Source of the DNA: Nonomuraea indica
Lineage (GTDB): Bacteria; Actinomycetota; Actinomycetes; Streptosporangiales; Streptosporangiaceae
DNA length: 64,000 bases
Direction: 5' to 3'
NCBI RefSeq assembly: GCF_002850745.1
Contig: NZ_KZ559477.1
Span: 71,870-135,869 of the forward strand
The stretch's first letter is position 1, and each line of letters starts with the position of its first letter. The position numbers and the translations under genes were made by a program. A model generated the notes under the pieces. That model saw only the letters and a program-made list of their open reading frames with translations. It ran no database searches and had not been told where the DNA came from. This document shows positions 1 to 8,192 of the stretch, piece by piece.

Positions 1-2
1 CC

Positions 3-1643
3 GAGGCGGCCGTGGACGCCGAGCGGACCTCGTCCGCCATCACCGGGTACGGGGCCGACGACGTGTGGTGGCGCGCGGAGATCAGCGCCGTCAACCCGGT
101 CACCCGCTACCGCTTCCTGCTGCGCACCGGCGGCCCGCGCGCCGGGACCGGCCCGCTGTGGCTCACCGCGGCCGGCGTCGTCGCCCACGACGTGACCGAC
201 GCCACCGACTTCCGGCTCGTCACCCACGAGCCGCCACCCGGCTGGCTGGCCGACGCCGTCGTCTACCAGATCTTCCCCGACCGCTTCGGCCGCTCCGGGC
301 AGGACCGCCCCCTGCCCGGATGGGCGCTGCCCCGCGACTGGGACCGCGACCCCGTCATCCCGTCCGGGCCCGGCACCTCGCAGCAGTTCTACGGCGGCGA
401 CCTCGACGGCGTCGTCCGGCACCTCGACCACATCGAGGCGCTCGGCGCCGACACCGTCTACCTGACGCCGATCTTCCCCGCCCGCTCCAACCACCGCTAC
501 GACGCCGCCGCCTTCGACCGGATCGACCCGCTGCTCGGCGGCGACGAGGCGCTGCACCGCCTGTCCGACGCGGTGCACGCCCGCGGCATGCGCCTGCTCG
601 GCGACATCACCACGAACCACTGCGGCGACGCCCACCCGTGGTTCACCGCCGCCGTGTCCGACGTGCACGCCCCCGAGCGGGAGATGTTCTACTTCGACCC
701 GGTCACCGGCGACTACGCGTCCTGGTGGGGGGTCAAGAGCCTGCCCAAGCTCAACTGGGGCAGCGACCTCGTACGCGAGCGGGTGCCCGCCGTGCTGACC
801 CGGTGGCTCGGACCGCTGGACGGCTGGCGCGTCGACGTCGCCAACATGACCGGCCGGCTCGGCGCCGACGACCACACCCACGAGGTCGCGGCGCTGCTGC
901 GGCGCGCCCTCGGCCCCGGCGCCGCCCTCATCGCCGAGCACAACCACGACGCCTCCGCCGACCTCGACCGGGACGGCTGGCACGGCACCATGAACTACGG
1001 CGGCTTCACCCGTCCCGTCTGGTCCTGGCTGCGCGGTCCCGACCTGGACCTCGACCACTTCCTCGGCGTGCCCGGCGGCGTGCCGTCCCGCGACGGGCTG
1101 CAGACCCTCGCCACGCTGCGCACGTTCGCCGCGCACATGTCGTGGCGCTCGCTCACGCACTCCTGGCAGCTGCTCGACTCCCACGACTCGCCGCGCATCC
1201 GCACCGTCACCGGCTCCCGCGCCCGCCACCTGGTCGCCGCCGGCCTGCAGGCGACCCTGCCGGGCACGCCGATGGTCTTCGCCGGCAGCGAGTTCGGGCT
1301 GACCGGCGTCAACGGCGAGCACTCGCGCACCCCGATGCCCTGGAACCGGCCCGCCGACCAGGACCTGGCGACGCTGGCCGGCTACCGCGACCTGCTCCGC
1401 CTGCGCCGCGACGAGCCCGCGCTGCGTCACGGCGGCCTGCGCTGGCTGCACGCGGACCACGACTGCCTCGTCTTCGCCCGGGAGACGGCGCGCGAGTCGC
1501 TCCTGGTCTGCGCCCGCCGCGCCCCCGGCCGGCCCCTGCCCCTCCCGGCCCCCGCCACCCCCGTCCACAACGCCACCGGCCCCGCCACCGACACCCTCCC
1601 CGGCGACGGCCCGTCCTTCTCGATCTGGCGCCTGGCCCGCTGA
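3..1643 (+). CDS. GH13 alpha-amylase family glycosidase (5' end cut by window)
   Basis: Retaining glycoside hydrolase of family GH13, probably acting on maltodextrins (cyclomaltodextrinase / neopullulanase / maltodextrin glucosidase group). Counting from the GTG at 12, the catalytic barrel begins near residue 80 (VVYQIFPDRF). The nucleophile is Asp275 in GWRVDVAN, the acid/base is Glu309 in LIAEHNHD, and the third carboxylate is Asp392 in LLDSHDSPR. An N-terminal beta-rich region of about 75 residues precedes the barrel, as in neopullulanase-like enzymes. The frame stays open to the window edge, so the GTG at 12 is probably internal and the true start lies upstream. The exact substrate cannot be read from sequence alone. 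Confidence 0.9.
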   Translation, partial: EAAVDAERTSSAITGYGADDVWWRAEISAVNPVTRYRFLLRTGGPRAGTGPLWLTAAGVVAHDVTDATDFRLVTHEPPPGWLADAVVYQIFPDRFGRSGQDRPLPGWALPRDWDRDPVIPSGPGTSQQFYGGDLDGVVRHLDHIEALGADTVYLTPIFPARSNHRYDAAAFDRIDPLLGGDEALHRLSDAVHARGMRLLGDITTNHCGDAHPWFTAAVSDVHAPEREMFYFDPVTGDYASWWGVKSLPKLNWGSDLVRERVPAVLTRWLGPLDGWRVDVANMTGRLGADDHTHEVAALLRRALGPGAALIAEHNHDASADLDRDGWHGTMNYGGFTRPVWSWLRGPDLDLDHFLGVPGGVPSRDGLQTLATLRTFAAHMSWRSLTHSWQLLDSHDSPRIRTVTGSRARHLVAAGLQATLPGTPMVFAGSEFGLTGVNGEHSRTPMPWNRPADQDLATLAGYRDLLRLRRDEPALRHGGLRWLHADHDCLVFARETARESLLVCARRAPGRPLPLPAPATPVHNATGPATDTLPGDGPSFSIWRLAR

Positions 1644-1669
1644 GGGGCGCTCGCCGCCTCCCCGCGGGG

Positions 1670-1675
1670 TATGCT
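1670..1675 (+). promoter_or_regulatory. -10 element of a leaderless leader transcript
   Basis: TATGCT lies 7 bases before an ATG at 1683. Transcription would therefore start at or next to that ATG, giving a leaderless leader ORF. No good -35 is visible upstream; many actinobacterial promoters lack one. Confidence 0.45.
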
Positions 1676-1680
1676 CAGCG

Positions 1681-1826
1681 GCATGCTCATGATTCAGATC
1701 TACGGCTAGCAGGGCCGGGGCCGTCGAGCCCCGCAGCCGGGTGCGCCCGTGACGCGTCGTGTCGTCACGCGCCGCGGCGTGCCTGCTTGTCCCTGCCAGC
1801 CTGATCTGAAACGAGTCCTGTCATGC
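1681..1826 (+). promoter_or_regulatory. Candidate translational attenuator of the glycosyltransferase gene
   Basis: Long-range pairing can close this region. GCATG (1681-1685) pairs with CATGC at the start codon (1822-1826), CTC (1686-1688) with GAG (1813-1815), and TTCAGATC (1693-1700) with GATCTGAA (1803-1810). Inside lie two local hairpins: a 6-bp stem 1716-1721/1728-1733 and a 7-bp stem 1748-1754/1763-1769. A ribosome stalled in the leader ORF would block the outer stem and free the downstream start. The pairing is seen directly; the mechanism is inferred. Confidence 0.5.
1683..1709 (+). CDS. Putative 8-codon leader peptide upstream of macrolide glycosyltransferase
   Basis: A tiny ORF reading MLMIQIYG-stop, placed where transcription should begin. 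Its codons 4-6 (bases 1693-1700) are exactly complementary to bases 1803-1810, just before the glycosyltransferase start. This is the arrangement expected for ribosome-stalling attenuation of an antibiotic-resistance gene. Translation is not proven, and I do not recognise the peptide as a known macrolide-stalling sequence. Confidence 0.4.
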   Translation: MLMIQIYG

Positions 1827-2992
1827 ATCGCAAGCATGTCGCCATGGTCGGCGTCCCGGCCGTCAGCCACGTCCTGCCCGGCATCGAGGTGATCCGCGAG
1901 CTGGTGGCGCGCGGTCACCGGGTGACCTACGCCAACGACCCGGCCGTGGCCCACCTGATCACGCCGACCGGCGCCGAGCTGGTCCCGTACGAGTCCACCC
2001 TGCCCGTAGCCGACAACGACTGGCCCGAGGACCCCATCGCCGCGATGCGGGTCTTCCTCGACGACAACATCCGGATGCTGCCGCAGCTGCGCGCCGCCTA
2101 CGACGACGACCCCGCCGACGTCTACCTGTACGACATCGGCGCCTACGCCGCACGGGCGCTCGCCGAGGCGCAGGGCCGGCCGATGGTGCAGCTCTCGCCC
2201 ACGTACGTGGCGTGGAAGGGTTTCGAGGAGGAGGTGGCGGCGCCCCTGTGGACGCTGCCGGGGGCCGACGAGTTCCGGGCGGTGTTCGCCGAGTGGCTCG
2301 CCGGCTCCGGTGCGGTCACCACCGACGTCGACGCCTTCCCCGGCCGGCCCGGCCGGACCGTGGCGGTGGTGTCGAAGGCCATGCAGCCGAACGCCGACCG
2401 GGTCGACACCGAGACGGTGACGTTCGTCGGGCCGTGCCTGGGCAGCCGGTCGGACCAGGGCGGCTGGACCCGTCCGGCCGGGGCCGGCAAGGTGCTGCTG
2501 GTCTCGCTCGGTTCGGCCTACACCCGGCGGCCCGAGTTCTACCGCCGGTGCCTGGCGGCCTTCGGCGATCTGCCCGGATGGCACGTCGTGCTGCAGATCG
2601 GCCGCCACACCGACCCGGCGGTGCTCGGTCCGATCCCGGCGAACGTCGAGGTGCACGCCTGGGTGCCGCAGCTCGCCATCCTGCTCCAGGCCGACGCGTT
2701 CGTCACCCATGCGGGCATGGGCGGCAGCGGCGAGGGCCTCTACGCGGGCGTCCCGATGATCGCGGTCCCGCAGGCCGTCGACCAGTTCGCCAACGCCGAC
2801 CGGCTGGTCGAGCTGGGTGTCGCCCGGCGGCTGGACACGGCCGACGCGACGGCCGAGGCGCTGCGCGGGGCGCTGCTCGACCTGACGGGCGACCCCGAGG
2901 TGGCCCGCCGGTCGGCGGCGCTGCGCGCCGAGGTGCGCGCCGAGGGCGGCACGGCCCGGGCGGCGGACCTCATCGAGGAGCTGCTGGCCTAG
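1823..2992 (+). CDS. Macrolide-type glycosyltransferase (GT1, OleD/MgtA-like)
   Basis: UDP-sugar-dependent GT1 enzyme, closely resembling the OleD/MgtA group that inactivates macrolides by glycosylating the desosamine hydroxyl. At 389 aa it has the usual family length. The N-terminal acceptor domain carries the catalytic His (His16, in VSHVLP), followed by EVIRELVARGHRVTYA. The C-terminal donor domain shows VLLVSLGSAY, the HAWVPQLAILLQAD element and THAGMGGSGEG, then PQAVDQFANADRL for nucleotide-sugar binding. No biosynthetic cluster surrounds it, so a resistance or scavenging role is more likely than self-protection of a producer. The 5' leader suggests drug-inducible expression. Its 3' end overlaps the convergent TetR gene by 23 bases. 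The true acceptor is unknown. Confidence 0.88.
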   Translation: MHRKHVAMVGVPAVSHVLPGIEVIRELVARGHRVTYANDPAVAHLITPTGAELVPYESTLPVADNDWPEDPIAAMRVFLDDNIRMLPQLRAAYDDDPADVYLYDIGAYAARALAEAQGRPMVQLSPTYVAWKGFEEEVAAPLWTLPGADEFRAVFAEWLAGSGAVTTDVDAFPGRPGRTVAVVSKAMQPNADRVDTETVTFVGPCLGSRSDQGGWTRPAGAGKVLLVSLGSAYTRRPEFYRRCLAAFGDLPGWHVVLQIGRHTDPAVLGPIPANVEVHAWVPQLAILLQADAFVTHAGMGGSGEGLYAGVPMIAVPQAVDQFANADRLVELGVARRLDTADATAEALRGALLDLTGDPEVARRSAALRAEVRAEGGTARAADLIEELLA

Positions 2993-3596
2993 CTTCGTCC
3001 GCCGCTCCTCCTCCGGCTCGGCCGGCGGGGGAGTGGCGGGCGGTCAGGCCGTCGAGGATCAGGTCGATGGCCGTCTCGAACATCCGGTCCATCGCCTCGG
3101 GTGACCGGTCGCTGCCGATGTGCCCGTTCTGCTGGTTGATGAGCAGGCCCGTCACGAACGCGTGCAGCACGTCGGCCGTGCGCAGCAGCTCGTCCTCGGG
3201 CACCCCCGCCGCCCGCAGGATCGGCAGGAACACGTCCCACAGCCCGCCCTCGCGCGCGGCGACCAGCTCCGGGTGGGTGTGCACGTAGCTCCACAGCGCC
3301 GGGTACGTCGTGGCGAGCCGCCGGTAGGCGTGGCCGAGGGCGCGCAGCCGCTCCTGCCAGGGGGCGCCGTCCATGACGGGGATCTCCAGCCGCTCCGCCA
3401 TGGTCAGGCAGATCTGGTCGATCAGTGCCGTCTTGCTCTCGACGTGGTGGTAGAGCGACATGGGGTTGACGTCGAGGGCGGCCGCGAGCTTGCGCATGGA
3501 CAGCGCCTCGACGCCGCCCTCGTTCACCAGGCGCAACGCCGTGGCGTAGATCTCCTCGGGGGTGAGGGGAGAACCCCTGCGCGCACCGGCAGCCAT
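2970..3596 (-). CDS. TetR-family repressor divergent from the P450 gene
   Basis: 208-aa TetR-type regulator. The N-terminal helix-turn-helix spans about residues 10-50 (MRKLAAALDVNPMSLYHHV). The C-terminal ligand domain ends in an Ala/Gly-rich tail. I chose the ATG at 3596, which gives MAAGARRG; longer versions would read through the operator region. It is divergent from a CYP102-type gene, an arrangement reminiscent of the TetR-family Bm3R1 that represses P450 BM3 in Bacillus megaterium. Two identical 13-bp palindromes overlap and follow its start, so autoregulation and control of the P450 are both likely. The ligand is presumably a hydrophobic P450 substrate such as a fatty acid; this is inferred from the neighbour. 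Confidence 0.85.
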   Translation of the reverse strand: MAAGARRGSPLTPEEIYATALRLVNEGGVEALSMRKLAAALDVNPMSLYHHVESKTALIDQICLTMAERLEIPVMDGAPWQERLRALGHAYRRLATTYPALWSYVHTHPELVAAREGGLWDVFLPILRAAGVPEDELLRTADVLHAFVTGLLINQQNGHIGSDRSPEAMDRMFETAIDLILDGLTARHSPAGRAGGGAADEARPAAPR

Positions 3597-3630
3597 ACAC
3601 CGTATGATAGCCGTAGCCATACACCGTATG
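3594..3630. promoter_or_regulatory. Twin TetR operator
   Basis: The 13-bp sequence CATACACCGTATG (5-bp inverted arms, 3-bp spacer) occurs at 3594-3606 and again, identical, at 3618-3630. The centres are 24 bp apart, just over two helical turns. The first copy covers the TetR start codon; the second lies 34 bases before the P450 start. Confidence 0.75.
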
Positions 3631-3663
3631 GCTACCGTTGCCTGCCGAAACCCCGGAGTGCTC

Positions 3664-6600
3664 ATGGAGATCCCCGCCCCACAGGGCCTGCCCCTCCTCG
3701 GCAACACGCTGCAGATCCCCTCCCGCTCGCCCGCGGCGTACTTCACCGAACTCGCCGACCGCTATGAGGAGGGCCTGTTCCGGCTCGACATCGTGGGCCG
3801 GAAGGTGACGTTCGTCTACGACCCGGACCTGGTCGCCGAGCTGTGCGACGAAACGCGGTTCAAGAAGCGCATCCAGCCGCCGCTGGCGATCGTGCGCGAC
3901 TTCGCGGGCGACGGCCTCTTCACCGCCGACATCGACGCCCCCGTGTGGGGGCACGCGCACCGCATCCTCATGCCGGCGTTCAGCCAGCGGTCGATGAAGG
4001 CGTACTACCCGCAGATGCTGGAGGTCGCCGAGCAGCTCGTCGCCTCCTGGGCCGCCCGGCAGGGCGAGGATCTCCCCGTCTCCGACGACATGACGCGGCT
4101 GACGCTCGACACCATCTCGCTCACCGGGTTCGGCTACCGGTTCCAGTCGTTCGACTCGCCGGAGCTGCACCCGTTCCTGCAGGCCATGGGCGGCGCGCTG
4201 ACCGAGGCGATGCTGCGCAACCAGCAGCTTCCCATGGTCACCAAGCTGCGGCGCAGGCAGGAGGAGGGCTACCGGCGCGACATCGCCACCATGCGCGAGC
4301 TGGTGGACGACGTGATCCGGCGGCGCCGGGCGTCGGGCGGCGGCGCCAAGGACCTGCTGGGGCTGATGCTGGAGGCGTCCGACCCGCTCAGCGGCGAGCG
4401 GCTGTCCGACGAGAACATCCGCGACCAGGTGCTGACCTTCCTCATCGCCGGCCACGAGACCACCAGCGGCCTGCTCTCCTTCGCCCTGTACAACCTGCTG
4501 CGCAACCCGCACACCCTGGCCCTCGCCTACGACGAGGTGGACCGGATGCTGCCGGGCGACGAGCCGCCCGCCTACGAGACGATCATGAAGCTGGACGTGG
4601 TCGCCCGCGTCCTGGAGGAGACGCTGCGGATCTGGTCGCCCATCCCCGCCTTCGCCGTGAGCGCCGAGTCCGACACCACGATCGGCGGCGGCTACCCGGT
4701 CAGCGCCGGTGACCCGCTGGTCGTGCTGCTGCCCGCGCTGCACCGCCACCCCAAGGCGTGGGACCGGCCCGCGGAGTTCGACATCGACCGCTGGCTGCCC
4801 GAGCGGCGCGCGGAGCACCACCCGGCCGCCTACAAGCCGTTCGGCAACGGCGAACGGGCCTGCATCGGCCGCCAGTTCGCGCTCACCGAGGCCCGGCTGG
4901 CCCTGGCCATGGTGCTGCGGCGCTTCGCCCTGTCGGACCCCGCGGCGTACCGGATGAAGATCAAGCAGACGCTCACGCTCAAGCCCGACGGCTTCACCCT
5001 GCGGGTGCGCGAGCGTGCCGCCCACGAGCGGTTCGCCCCCACGGCGGCGGAGGCGGCGCCGGAGCCGGAGACCGGGCAGGACATCGCCGTCACCGGCGTG
5101 CCCCTCACCGTCGCCTACGGCTCCAACCTCGGCACCTGCTCCGACATCGCCGAACGGCTGGCCGAGCGCGCCGGGCGGGCCGGCTTCGCCACCACGCTGA
5201 CCACCCTCGACGAGCTCGACCCGCCCCGCGAGGGGGTGCTCGTCGTGGTCGCCGCGTCCTACAACGGCAAGGCGCCCGACAACGCCCAGCGCTTCGACGC
5301 CCTGGAGAGCCTGCCCGACCTGTCGGGGGTACGGCTGGCCGTGCTGGGCTGCGGCAACACCCAGTGGCCCACCTACCAGGCGTTCCCGCGCCGCGCCTGC
5401 GACAAGCTCGTCGCCGCCGGGGCCGTGCCGCTGGTGGAGCGGGGCGAGGCCGACGCGGACGGCGACTTCGACGGCGACGTGTCCGCCTGGACGGCCGGCC
5501 TGTGGGCGGCGCTCGCCGCCGAGTACAGCGCCACCGCCGAGGACGCCGGTCCCCGCTACGAGCTCGAGGTGCTCACCGAGGCCGAGGTGCGGCCCGCGGT
5601 GGTCTCCGCGCGGGCGTTCCCGCTGACGGTCGTCGCCAACGAGGAGCTCACCCGCGACCCCGCCGGGCTGTGGGACTTCTCGGTGGAGGCCCCGCGGCCC
5701 GGCGTCCGCTCGATCGTCGCCGAGCTGCCCGAGGGCGTCACCTACCACGCCGGCGACCACCTGGCCGTCTTCGCCAAGAACGACCCCGAGCTGGTCGAGT
5801 GGGCGCTGCGCTGCCTGCGCGTCCCCAGGGAGCAGGTGGTCCGGCTGCGCTCCCGCTCGGCCACGCACCTGCCCGTGGACCGGCCGGTCACCGCCGGGCT
5901 GCTGCTCACCGAGTTCGCCGAGCTGCAGGAGGTCGCCACCCGCTCCGACCTCGACACGCTGGCGGCCCACACCTCCTGCCCGTGGACGCGCGCCCAGCTC
6001 GCCGGGCTGGCCGCCGGCTACGCCGACGAGATCCTCGCCAAGCGGGTCTCGCCGCTGGCGCTGCTCGACCGGTACCCGGCGATCGAGCTGCCGCTCGCCG
6101 CGTTCCTGGAGATGGCCGGGCCGATCAAGCCGCGCTACTACTCGGTGTCGTCCTCGCCGCTGGCCGATCCGCGCCGCCTGCGGATCACCGTCGGCCTGGT
6201 GGAGGGGCCCGCCTGGTCGGGCAGCGGCGACTACCACGGCATGTGCTCGGCCTACCTGGCCGGGCTGGCCGCCGGTGAGACGTTCTACGGCTACGTCCGC
6301 GAGCCCGCGCCGCCGTTCCGCCTGCTGGACGACCCCGCCACGCCCGTCGTCCTCATCGGGCCGGGCACCGGGTTCGCGCCGCTGCGCGGCTTCCTGGAGG
6401 AGCGGGCGCTGACCGGCGCGACCGGGCGGGCGGAGGTGTTCACCGGGTGCCGTCACCCCGACCACGACCTGCTCTACCGGGAGGAACTCGAGGACTGGGG
6501 CAGCGCCCCCGGGGTGACCGTGCACACCGCGTTCTCCGCCGTGCCGGGGCACCCGCACCGGTTCGTCCAGGACGCCGTCGCCGCCGCCGGGGACGCCGTG

Positions 6601-6777
6601 TGGGAGCTGCTGGAGCAGGGGGCGCACGTGTACGTGTGCGGCGACGGGCTGCGCATGGCGCCCGCCGTGCGCGCGGCGCTGCTCGCGCTGTACCGCGAGC
6701 GCGCCGGACGCGGCGGGGAGGCGTGGCTGGCCGGCCTGGAGGAGAGCGGCCGCTACCAGCAGGACGTGTTCGCCTGA
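3664..6777 (+). CDS. Self-sufficient cytochrome P450 / NADPH-P450 reductase (CYP102 type)
   Basis: A 1037-aa fusion that hydroxylates fatty-acid-like substrates using its own electron supply; P450 BM3 is 1049 aa. The heme domain covers about residues 1-450, with I-helix AGHETTS, EETLR (ExxR) and heme loop PFGNGERACIG, whose ligand is Cys400. An FMN/flavodoxin domain starts near 480 (VAYGSNLGTCSDIAERLA). The FAD/NADPH reductase domain covers the C-terminal half, with RYYSVSSSPL for FAD and GPGTGFAPLRGF for NADPH. The start at 3664 has an upstream CGGAG and yields MEIPAPQGLPLLGN, the usual family N-terminus. In-frame upstream ATGs fall inside the TetR operator and are unlikely starts. Expression is probably repressed by the divergent TetR and induced by substrate. 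Confidence 0.95.
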   Translation: MEIPAPQGLPLLGNTLQIPSRSPAAYFTELADRYEEGLFRLDIVGRKVTFVYDPDLVAELCDETRFKKRIQPPLAIVRDFAGDGLFTADIDAPVWGHAHRILMPAFSQRSMKAYYPQMLEVAEQLVASWAARQGEDLPVSDDMTRLTLDTISLTGFGYRFQSFDSPELHPFLQAMGGALTEAMLRNQQLPMVTKLRRRQEEGYRRDIATMRELVDDVIRRRRASGGGAKDLLGLMLEASDPLSGERLSDENIRDQVLTFLIAGHETTSGLLSFALYNLLRNPHTLALAYDEVDRMLPGDEPPAYETIMKLDVVARVLEETLRIWSPIPAFAVSAESDTTIGGGYPVSAGDPLVVLLPALHRHPKAWDRPAEFDIDRWLPERRAEHHPAAYKPFGNGERACIGRQFALTEARLALAMVLRRFALSDPAAYRMKIKQTLTLKPDGFTLRVRERAAHERFAPTAAEAAPEPETGQDIAVTGVPLTVAYGSNLGTCSDIAERLAERAGRAGFATTLTTLDELDPPREGVLVVVAASYNGKAPDNAQRFDALESLPDLSGVRLAVLGCGNTQWPTYQAFPRRACDKLVAAGAVPLVERGEADADGDFDGDVSAWTAGLWAALAAEYSATAEDAGPRYELEVLTEAEVRPAVVSARAFPLTVVANEELTRDPAGLWDFSVEAPRPGVRSIVAELPEGVTYHAGDHLAVFAKNDPELVEWALRCLRVPREQVVRLRSRSATHLPVDRPVTAGLLLTEFAELQEVATRSDLDTLAAHTSCPWTRAQLAGLAAGYADEILAKRVSPLALLDRYPAIELPLAAFLEMAGPIKPRYYSVSSSPLADPRRLRITVGLVEGPAWSGSGDYHGMCSAYLAGLAAGETFYGYVREPAPPFRLLDDPATPVVLIGPGTGFAPLRGFLEERALTGATGRAEVFTGCRHPDHDLLYREELEDWGSAPGVTVHTAFSAVPGHPHRFVQDAVAAAGDAVWELLEQGAHVYVCGDGLRMAPAVRAALLALYRERAGRGGEAWLAGLEESGRYQQDVFA

Positions 6778-6952
6778 CGGGCCGGTGGCGGCGGCCGGCC
6801 GTGCGGTCGCGCGCGGAAGGCCGCCGCCCACCCGTGACAATCCACTCGTCAGCCTGCATGCTTGGACATAACCGCAGCATGTGTGACATGTGTCTGGAAC
6901 GTGCCCGAAATCTTGGAGCGGCACTGTGAGAGCCTCTGGAAGGGAGGCGGCA

Positions 6953-7561
6953 ATGCTGCTGCGACTGAGGGTGTCGCTACCGGACCGGCCGGGTTGCCTC
7001 GGGCAGGTCGCGAGGGCGCTCGGCGCGCTGGGCGCCGACATTCTCCAGGTCACCGTGCTCGAACGCGAAGCCGGACGGGCCGTTGACGACTTCACCGTGT
7101 CCTGGCCGGGCGCGGCCACGACGGACGAGGTGCGCGACCGGCTGTCCGGCATGCCCGGAGTGCGGGTGGAGGGGGTCTGGCCGACGAAGGACGTGCCCGG
7201 CGCGGCGCCGGACTACGACCTGCTCATGCACGTGGCGGCGGAGCCGGAGCGCGGCCTGGCGACGCTGGTGGACGCCCTGCCGGGGCTGTGCGGGGCCGAG
7301 TGGTCGCTGGCGCTGTCGGGCGGCGTCGTCCGCCACGCCAGCCTGGCCGCGCCGCCGTCGTTCGACCTGCCCGAGCCGCCGCTGCGCGCCGCCACCCGCG
7401 TGACCGAGAAACTGCGGCTGATGCTGCTGCCGGTCGCGGCGCACGGCCTGCACGTGGTCGTCGCCCGCGCCGACGGGCCGGTGTTCCACCGCGCCGAACT
7501 GGACCGCGCCGCGCGCATCGTCGCCGTCGTCTCCGCGCTGCTGCCGGCGTCCTCCTCGTAG
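6953..7561 (+). CDS. ACT-domain-like regulatory protein
   Basis: A 202-aa protein whose first 75 residues read as an ACT domain: LLRLRVSLPDRPGCLGQVARALGALGADIL has the Pro-Gly turn and following helix that bind small ligands. A second half (about 85-200) lacks a motif I recognise. I chose the ATG at 6953 because GGGAGG precedes it by about 6 bases; earlier in-frame starts have none. No enzyme is fused, so a stand-alone sensor role is inferred. It faces the same way as the MaoC/acyl-CoA dehydrogenase pair but is separated from it by a promoter. Confidence 0.6.
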   Translation: MLLRLRVSLPDRPGCLGQVARALGALGADILQVTVLEREAGRAVDDFTVSWPGAATTDEVRDRLSGMPGVRVEGVWPTKDVPGAAPDYDLLMHVAAEPERGLATLVDALPGLCGAEWSLALSGGVVRHASLAAPPSFDLPEPPLRAATRVTEKLRLMLLPVAAHGLHVVVARADGPVFHRAELDRAARIVAVVSALLPASSS

Positions 7562-7578
7562 AACACCGCTTGTCGGCG

Positions 7579-7635
7579 TTGACCGGGCGCGGGTGCGGCT
7601 CCTAGCGTGATCACCAGGCGGTGTGATCGCCAGGC
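7579..7635 (+). promoter_or_regulatory. Promoter with direct-repeat operator before the MaoC gene
   Basis: TTGACC (7579-7584) and TAGCGT (7603-7608) are 18 bp apart, a good housekeeping-type promoter. GTGATCaCCAGGC (7607-7619) and GTGATCgCCAGGC (7623-7635) are direct repeats spaced 16 bp and overlap the start point, so they may be an operator. Confidence 0.5.
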
Positions 7636-7657
7636 CGTCGTGAGGAGGGGCCGCCCC

Positions 7658-8176
7658 GTGACCGTCCACGAACCCGCCATCGGCCGCTACTACGAGGACT
7701 TCGTGGTCGGCGACGTCTACCAGCACCCGCTCGGCCGCACGATCGGCGAGGCCGACAACACCTGGTTCACGCTGCTCACCATGAACACCAACCAGAACCA
7801 CTTCAACGCCCACTACGCCGCCGCGTCGCCGACCGGCAGGATCATCGTGAACTCCGGCCTGACCGTCGCCGTCGTGCTCGGCCTGTCGGTGATCGACATG
7901 AGCCAGACCGCCCTGATGAACCTCGGCTGGGAGGACATCCGGCTCACCCACCCCGTCTTCGTGGGCGACACCCTCTACGCCGAGTCCGTCGTCACGGCCA
8001 AGCGCGAGTCGGGGTCACGCCCGTACGCCGGCATCGTCACCTGCCGCACGCGCGGGCTGAACCAGGACGGCGACGAGATCATGTCCTGGCGCCGGACCGT
8101 CATGGTCTACAAGCGCGACGCCCCGCACGACAAGCACCACTTCCCGCGGGCCAAGTCGGGCCCTCTCGCCCCCTGA
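7658..8176 (+). CDS. MaoC-family (R)-hydratase / dehydratase
   Basis: Hot-dog-fold enoyl-CoA hydratase-type protein of 172 aa. The active-site segment is TNQNHFNAHYA, with the conserved His; the usual Asp of the hydratase-2 motif is Asn here, as in some MaoC subgroups. The GTG at 7658 follows GAGGAGGGG by 7 bases and was chosen over an upstream in-frame ATG that overlaps the promoter. It lies 16 bases before an acyl-CoA dehydrogenase gene, so the two probably act in consecutive steps of a CoA-thioester degradation route. The acyl substrate is not deducible. Confidence 0.82.
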   Translation: MTVHEPAIGRYYEDFVVGDVYQHPLGRTIGEADNTWFTLLTMNTNQNHFNAHYAAASPTGRIIVNSGLTVAVVLGLSVIDMSQTALMNLGWEDIRLTHPVFVGDTLYAESVVTAKRESGSRPYAGIVTCRTRGLNQDGDEIMSWRRTVMVYKRDAPHDKHHFPRAKSGPLAP

Positions 8177-8192
8177 GCGAAACGGCGACCAC

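Noticed and set aside
1706..2710. A long minus-strand frame opposite the glycosyltransferase
   Set aside because: Low-complexity shadow translation, no motif, and the plus strand carries an obvious enzyme.
3664..6777. P450 plus glycosyltransferase as part of an antibiotic biosynthetic cluster
   Set aside because: No PKS, NRPS, terpene or RiPP core gene is present, and the neighbours are catabolic or regulatory. Both are better explained as stand-alone detoxification functions.
2989..7152. A 1387-codon open frame antisense to the P450 gene
   Set aside because: Its codon pattern is the mirror of the P450 frame. The translation is Gly/Arg/Val-rich with no domain, apart from a TetR fragment in a shifted frame. 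High GC makes such shadows common.
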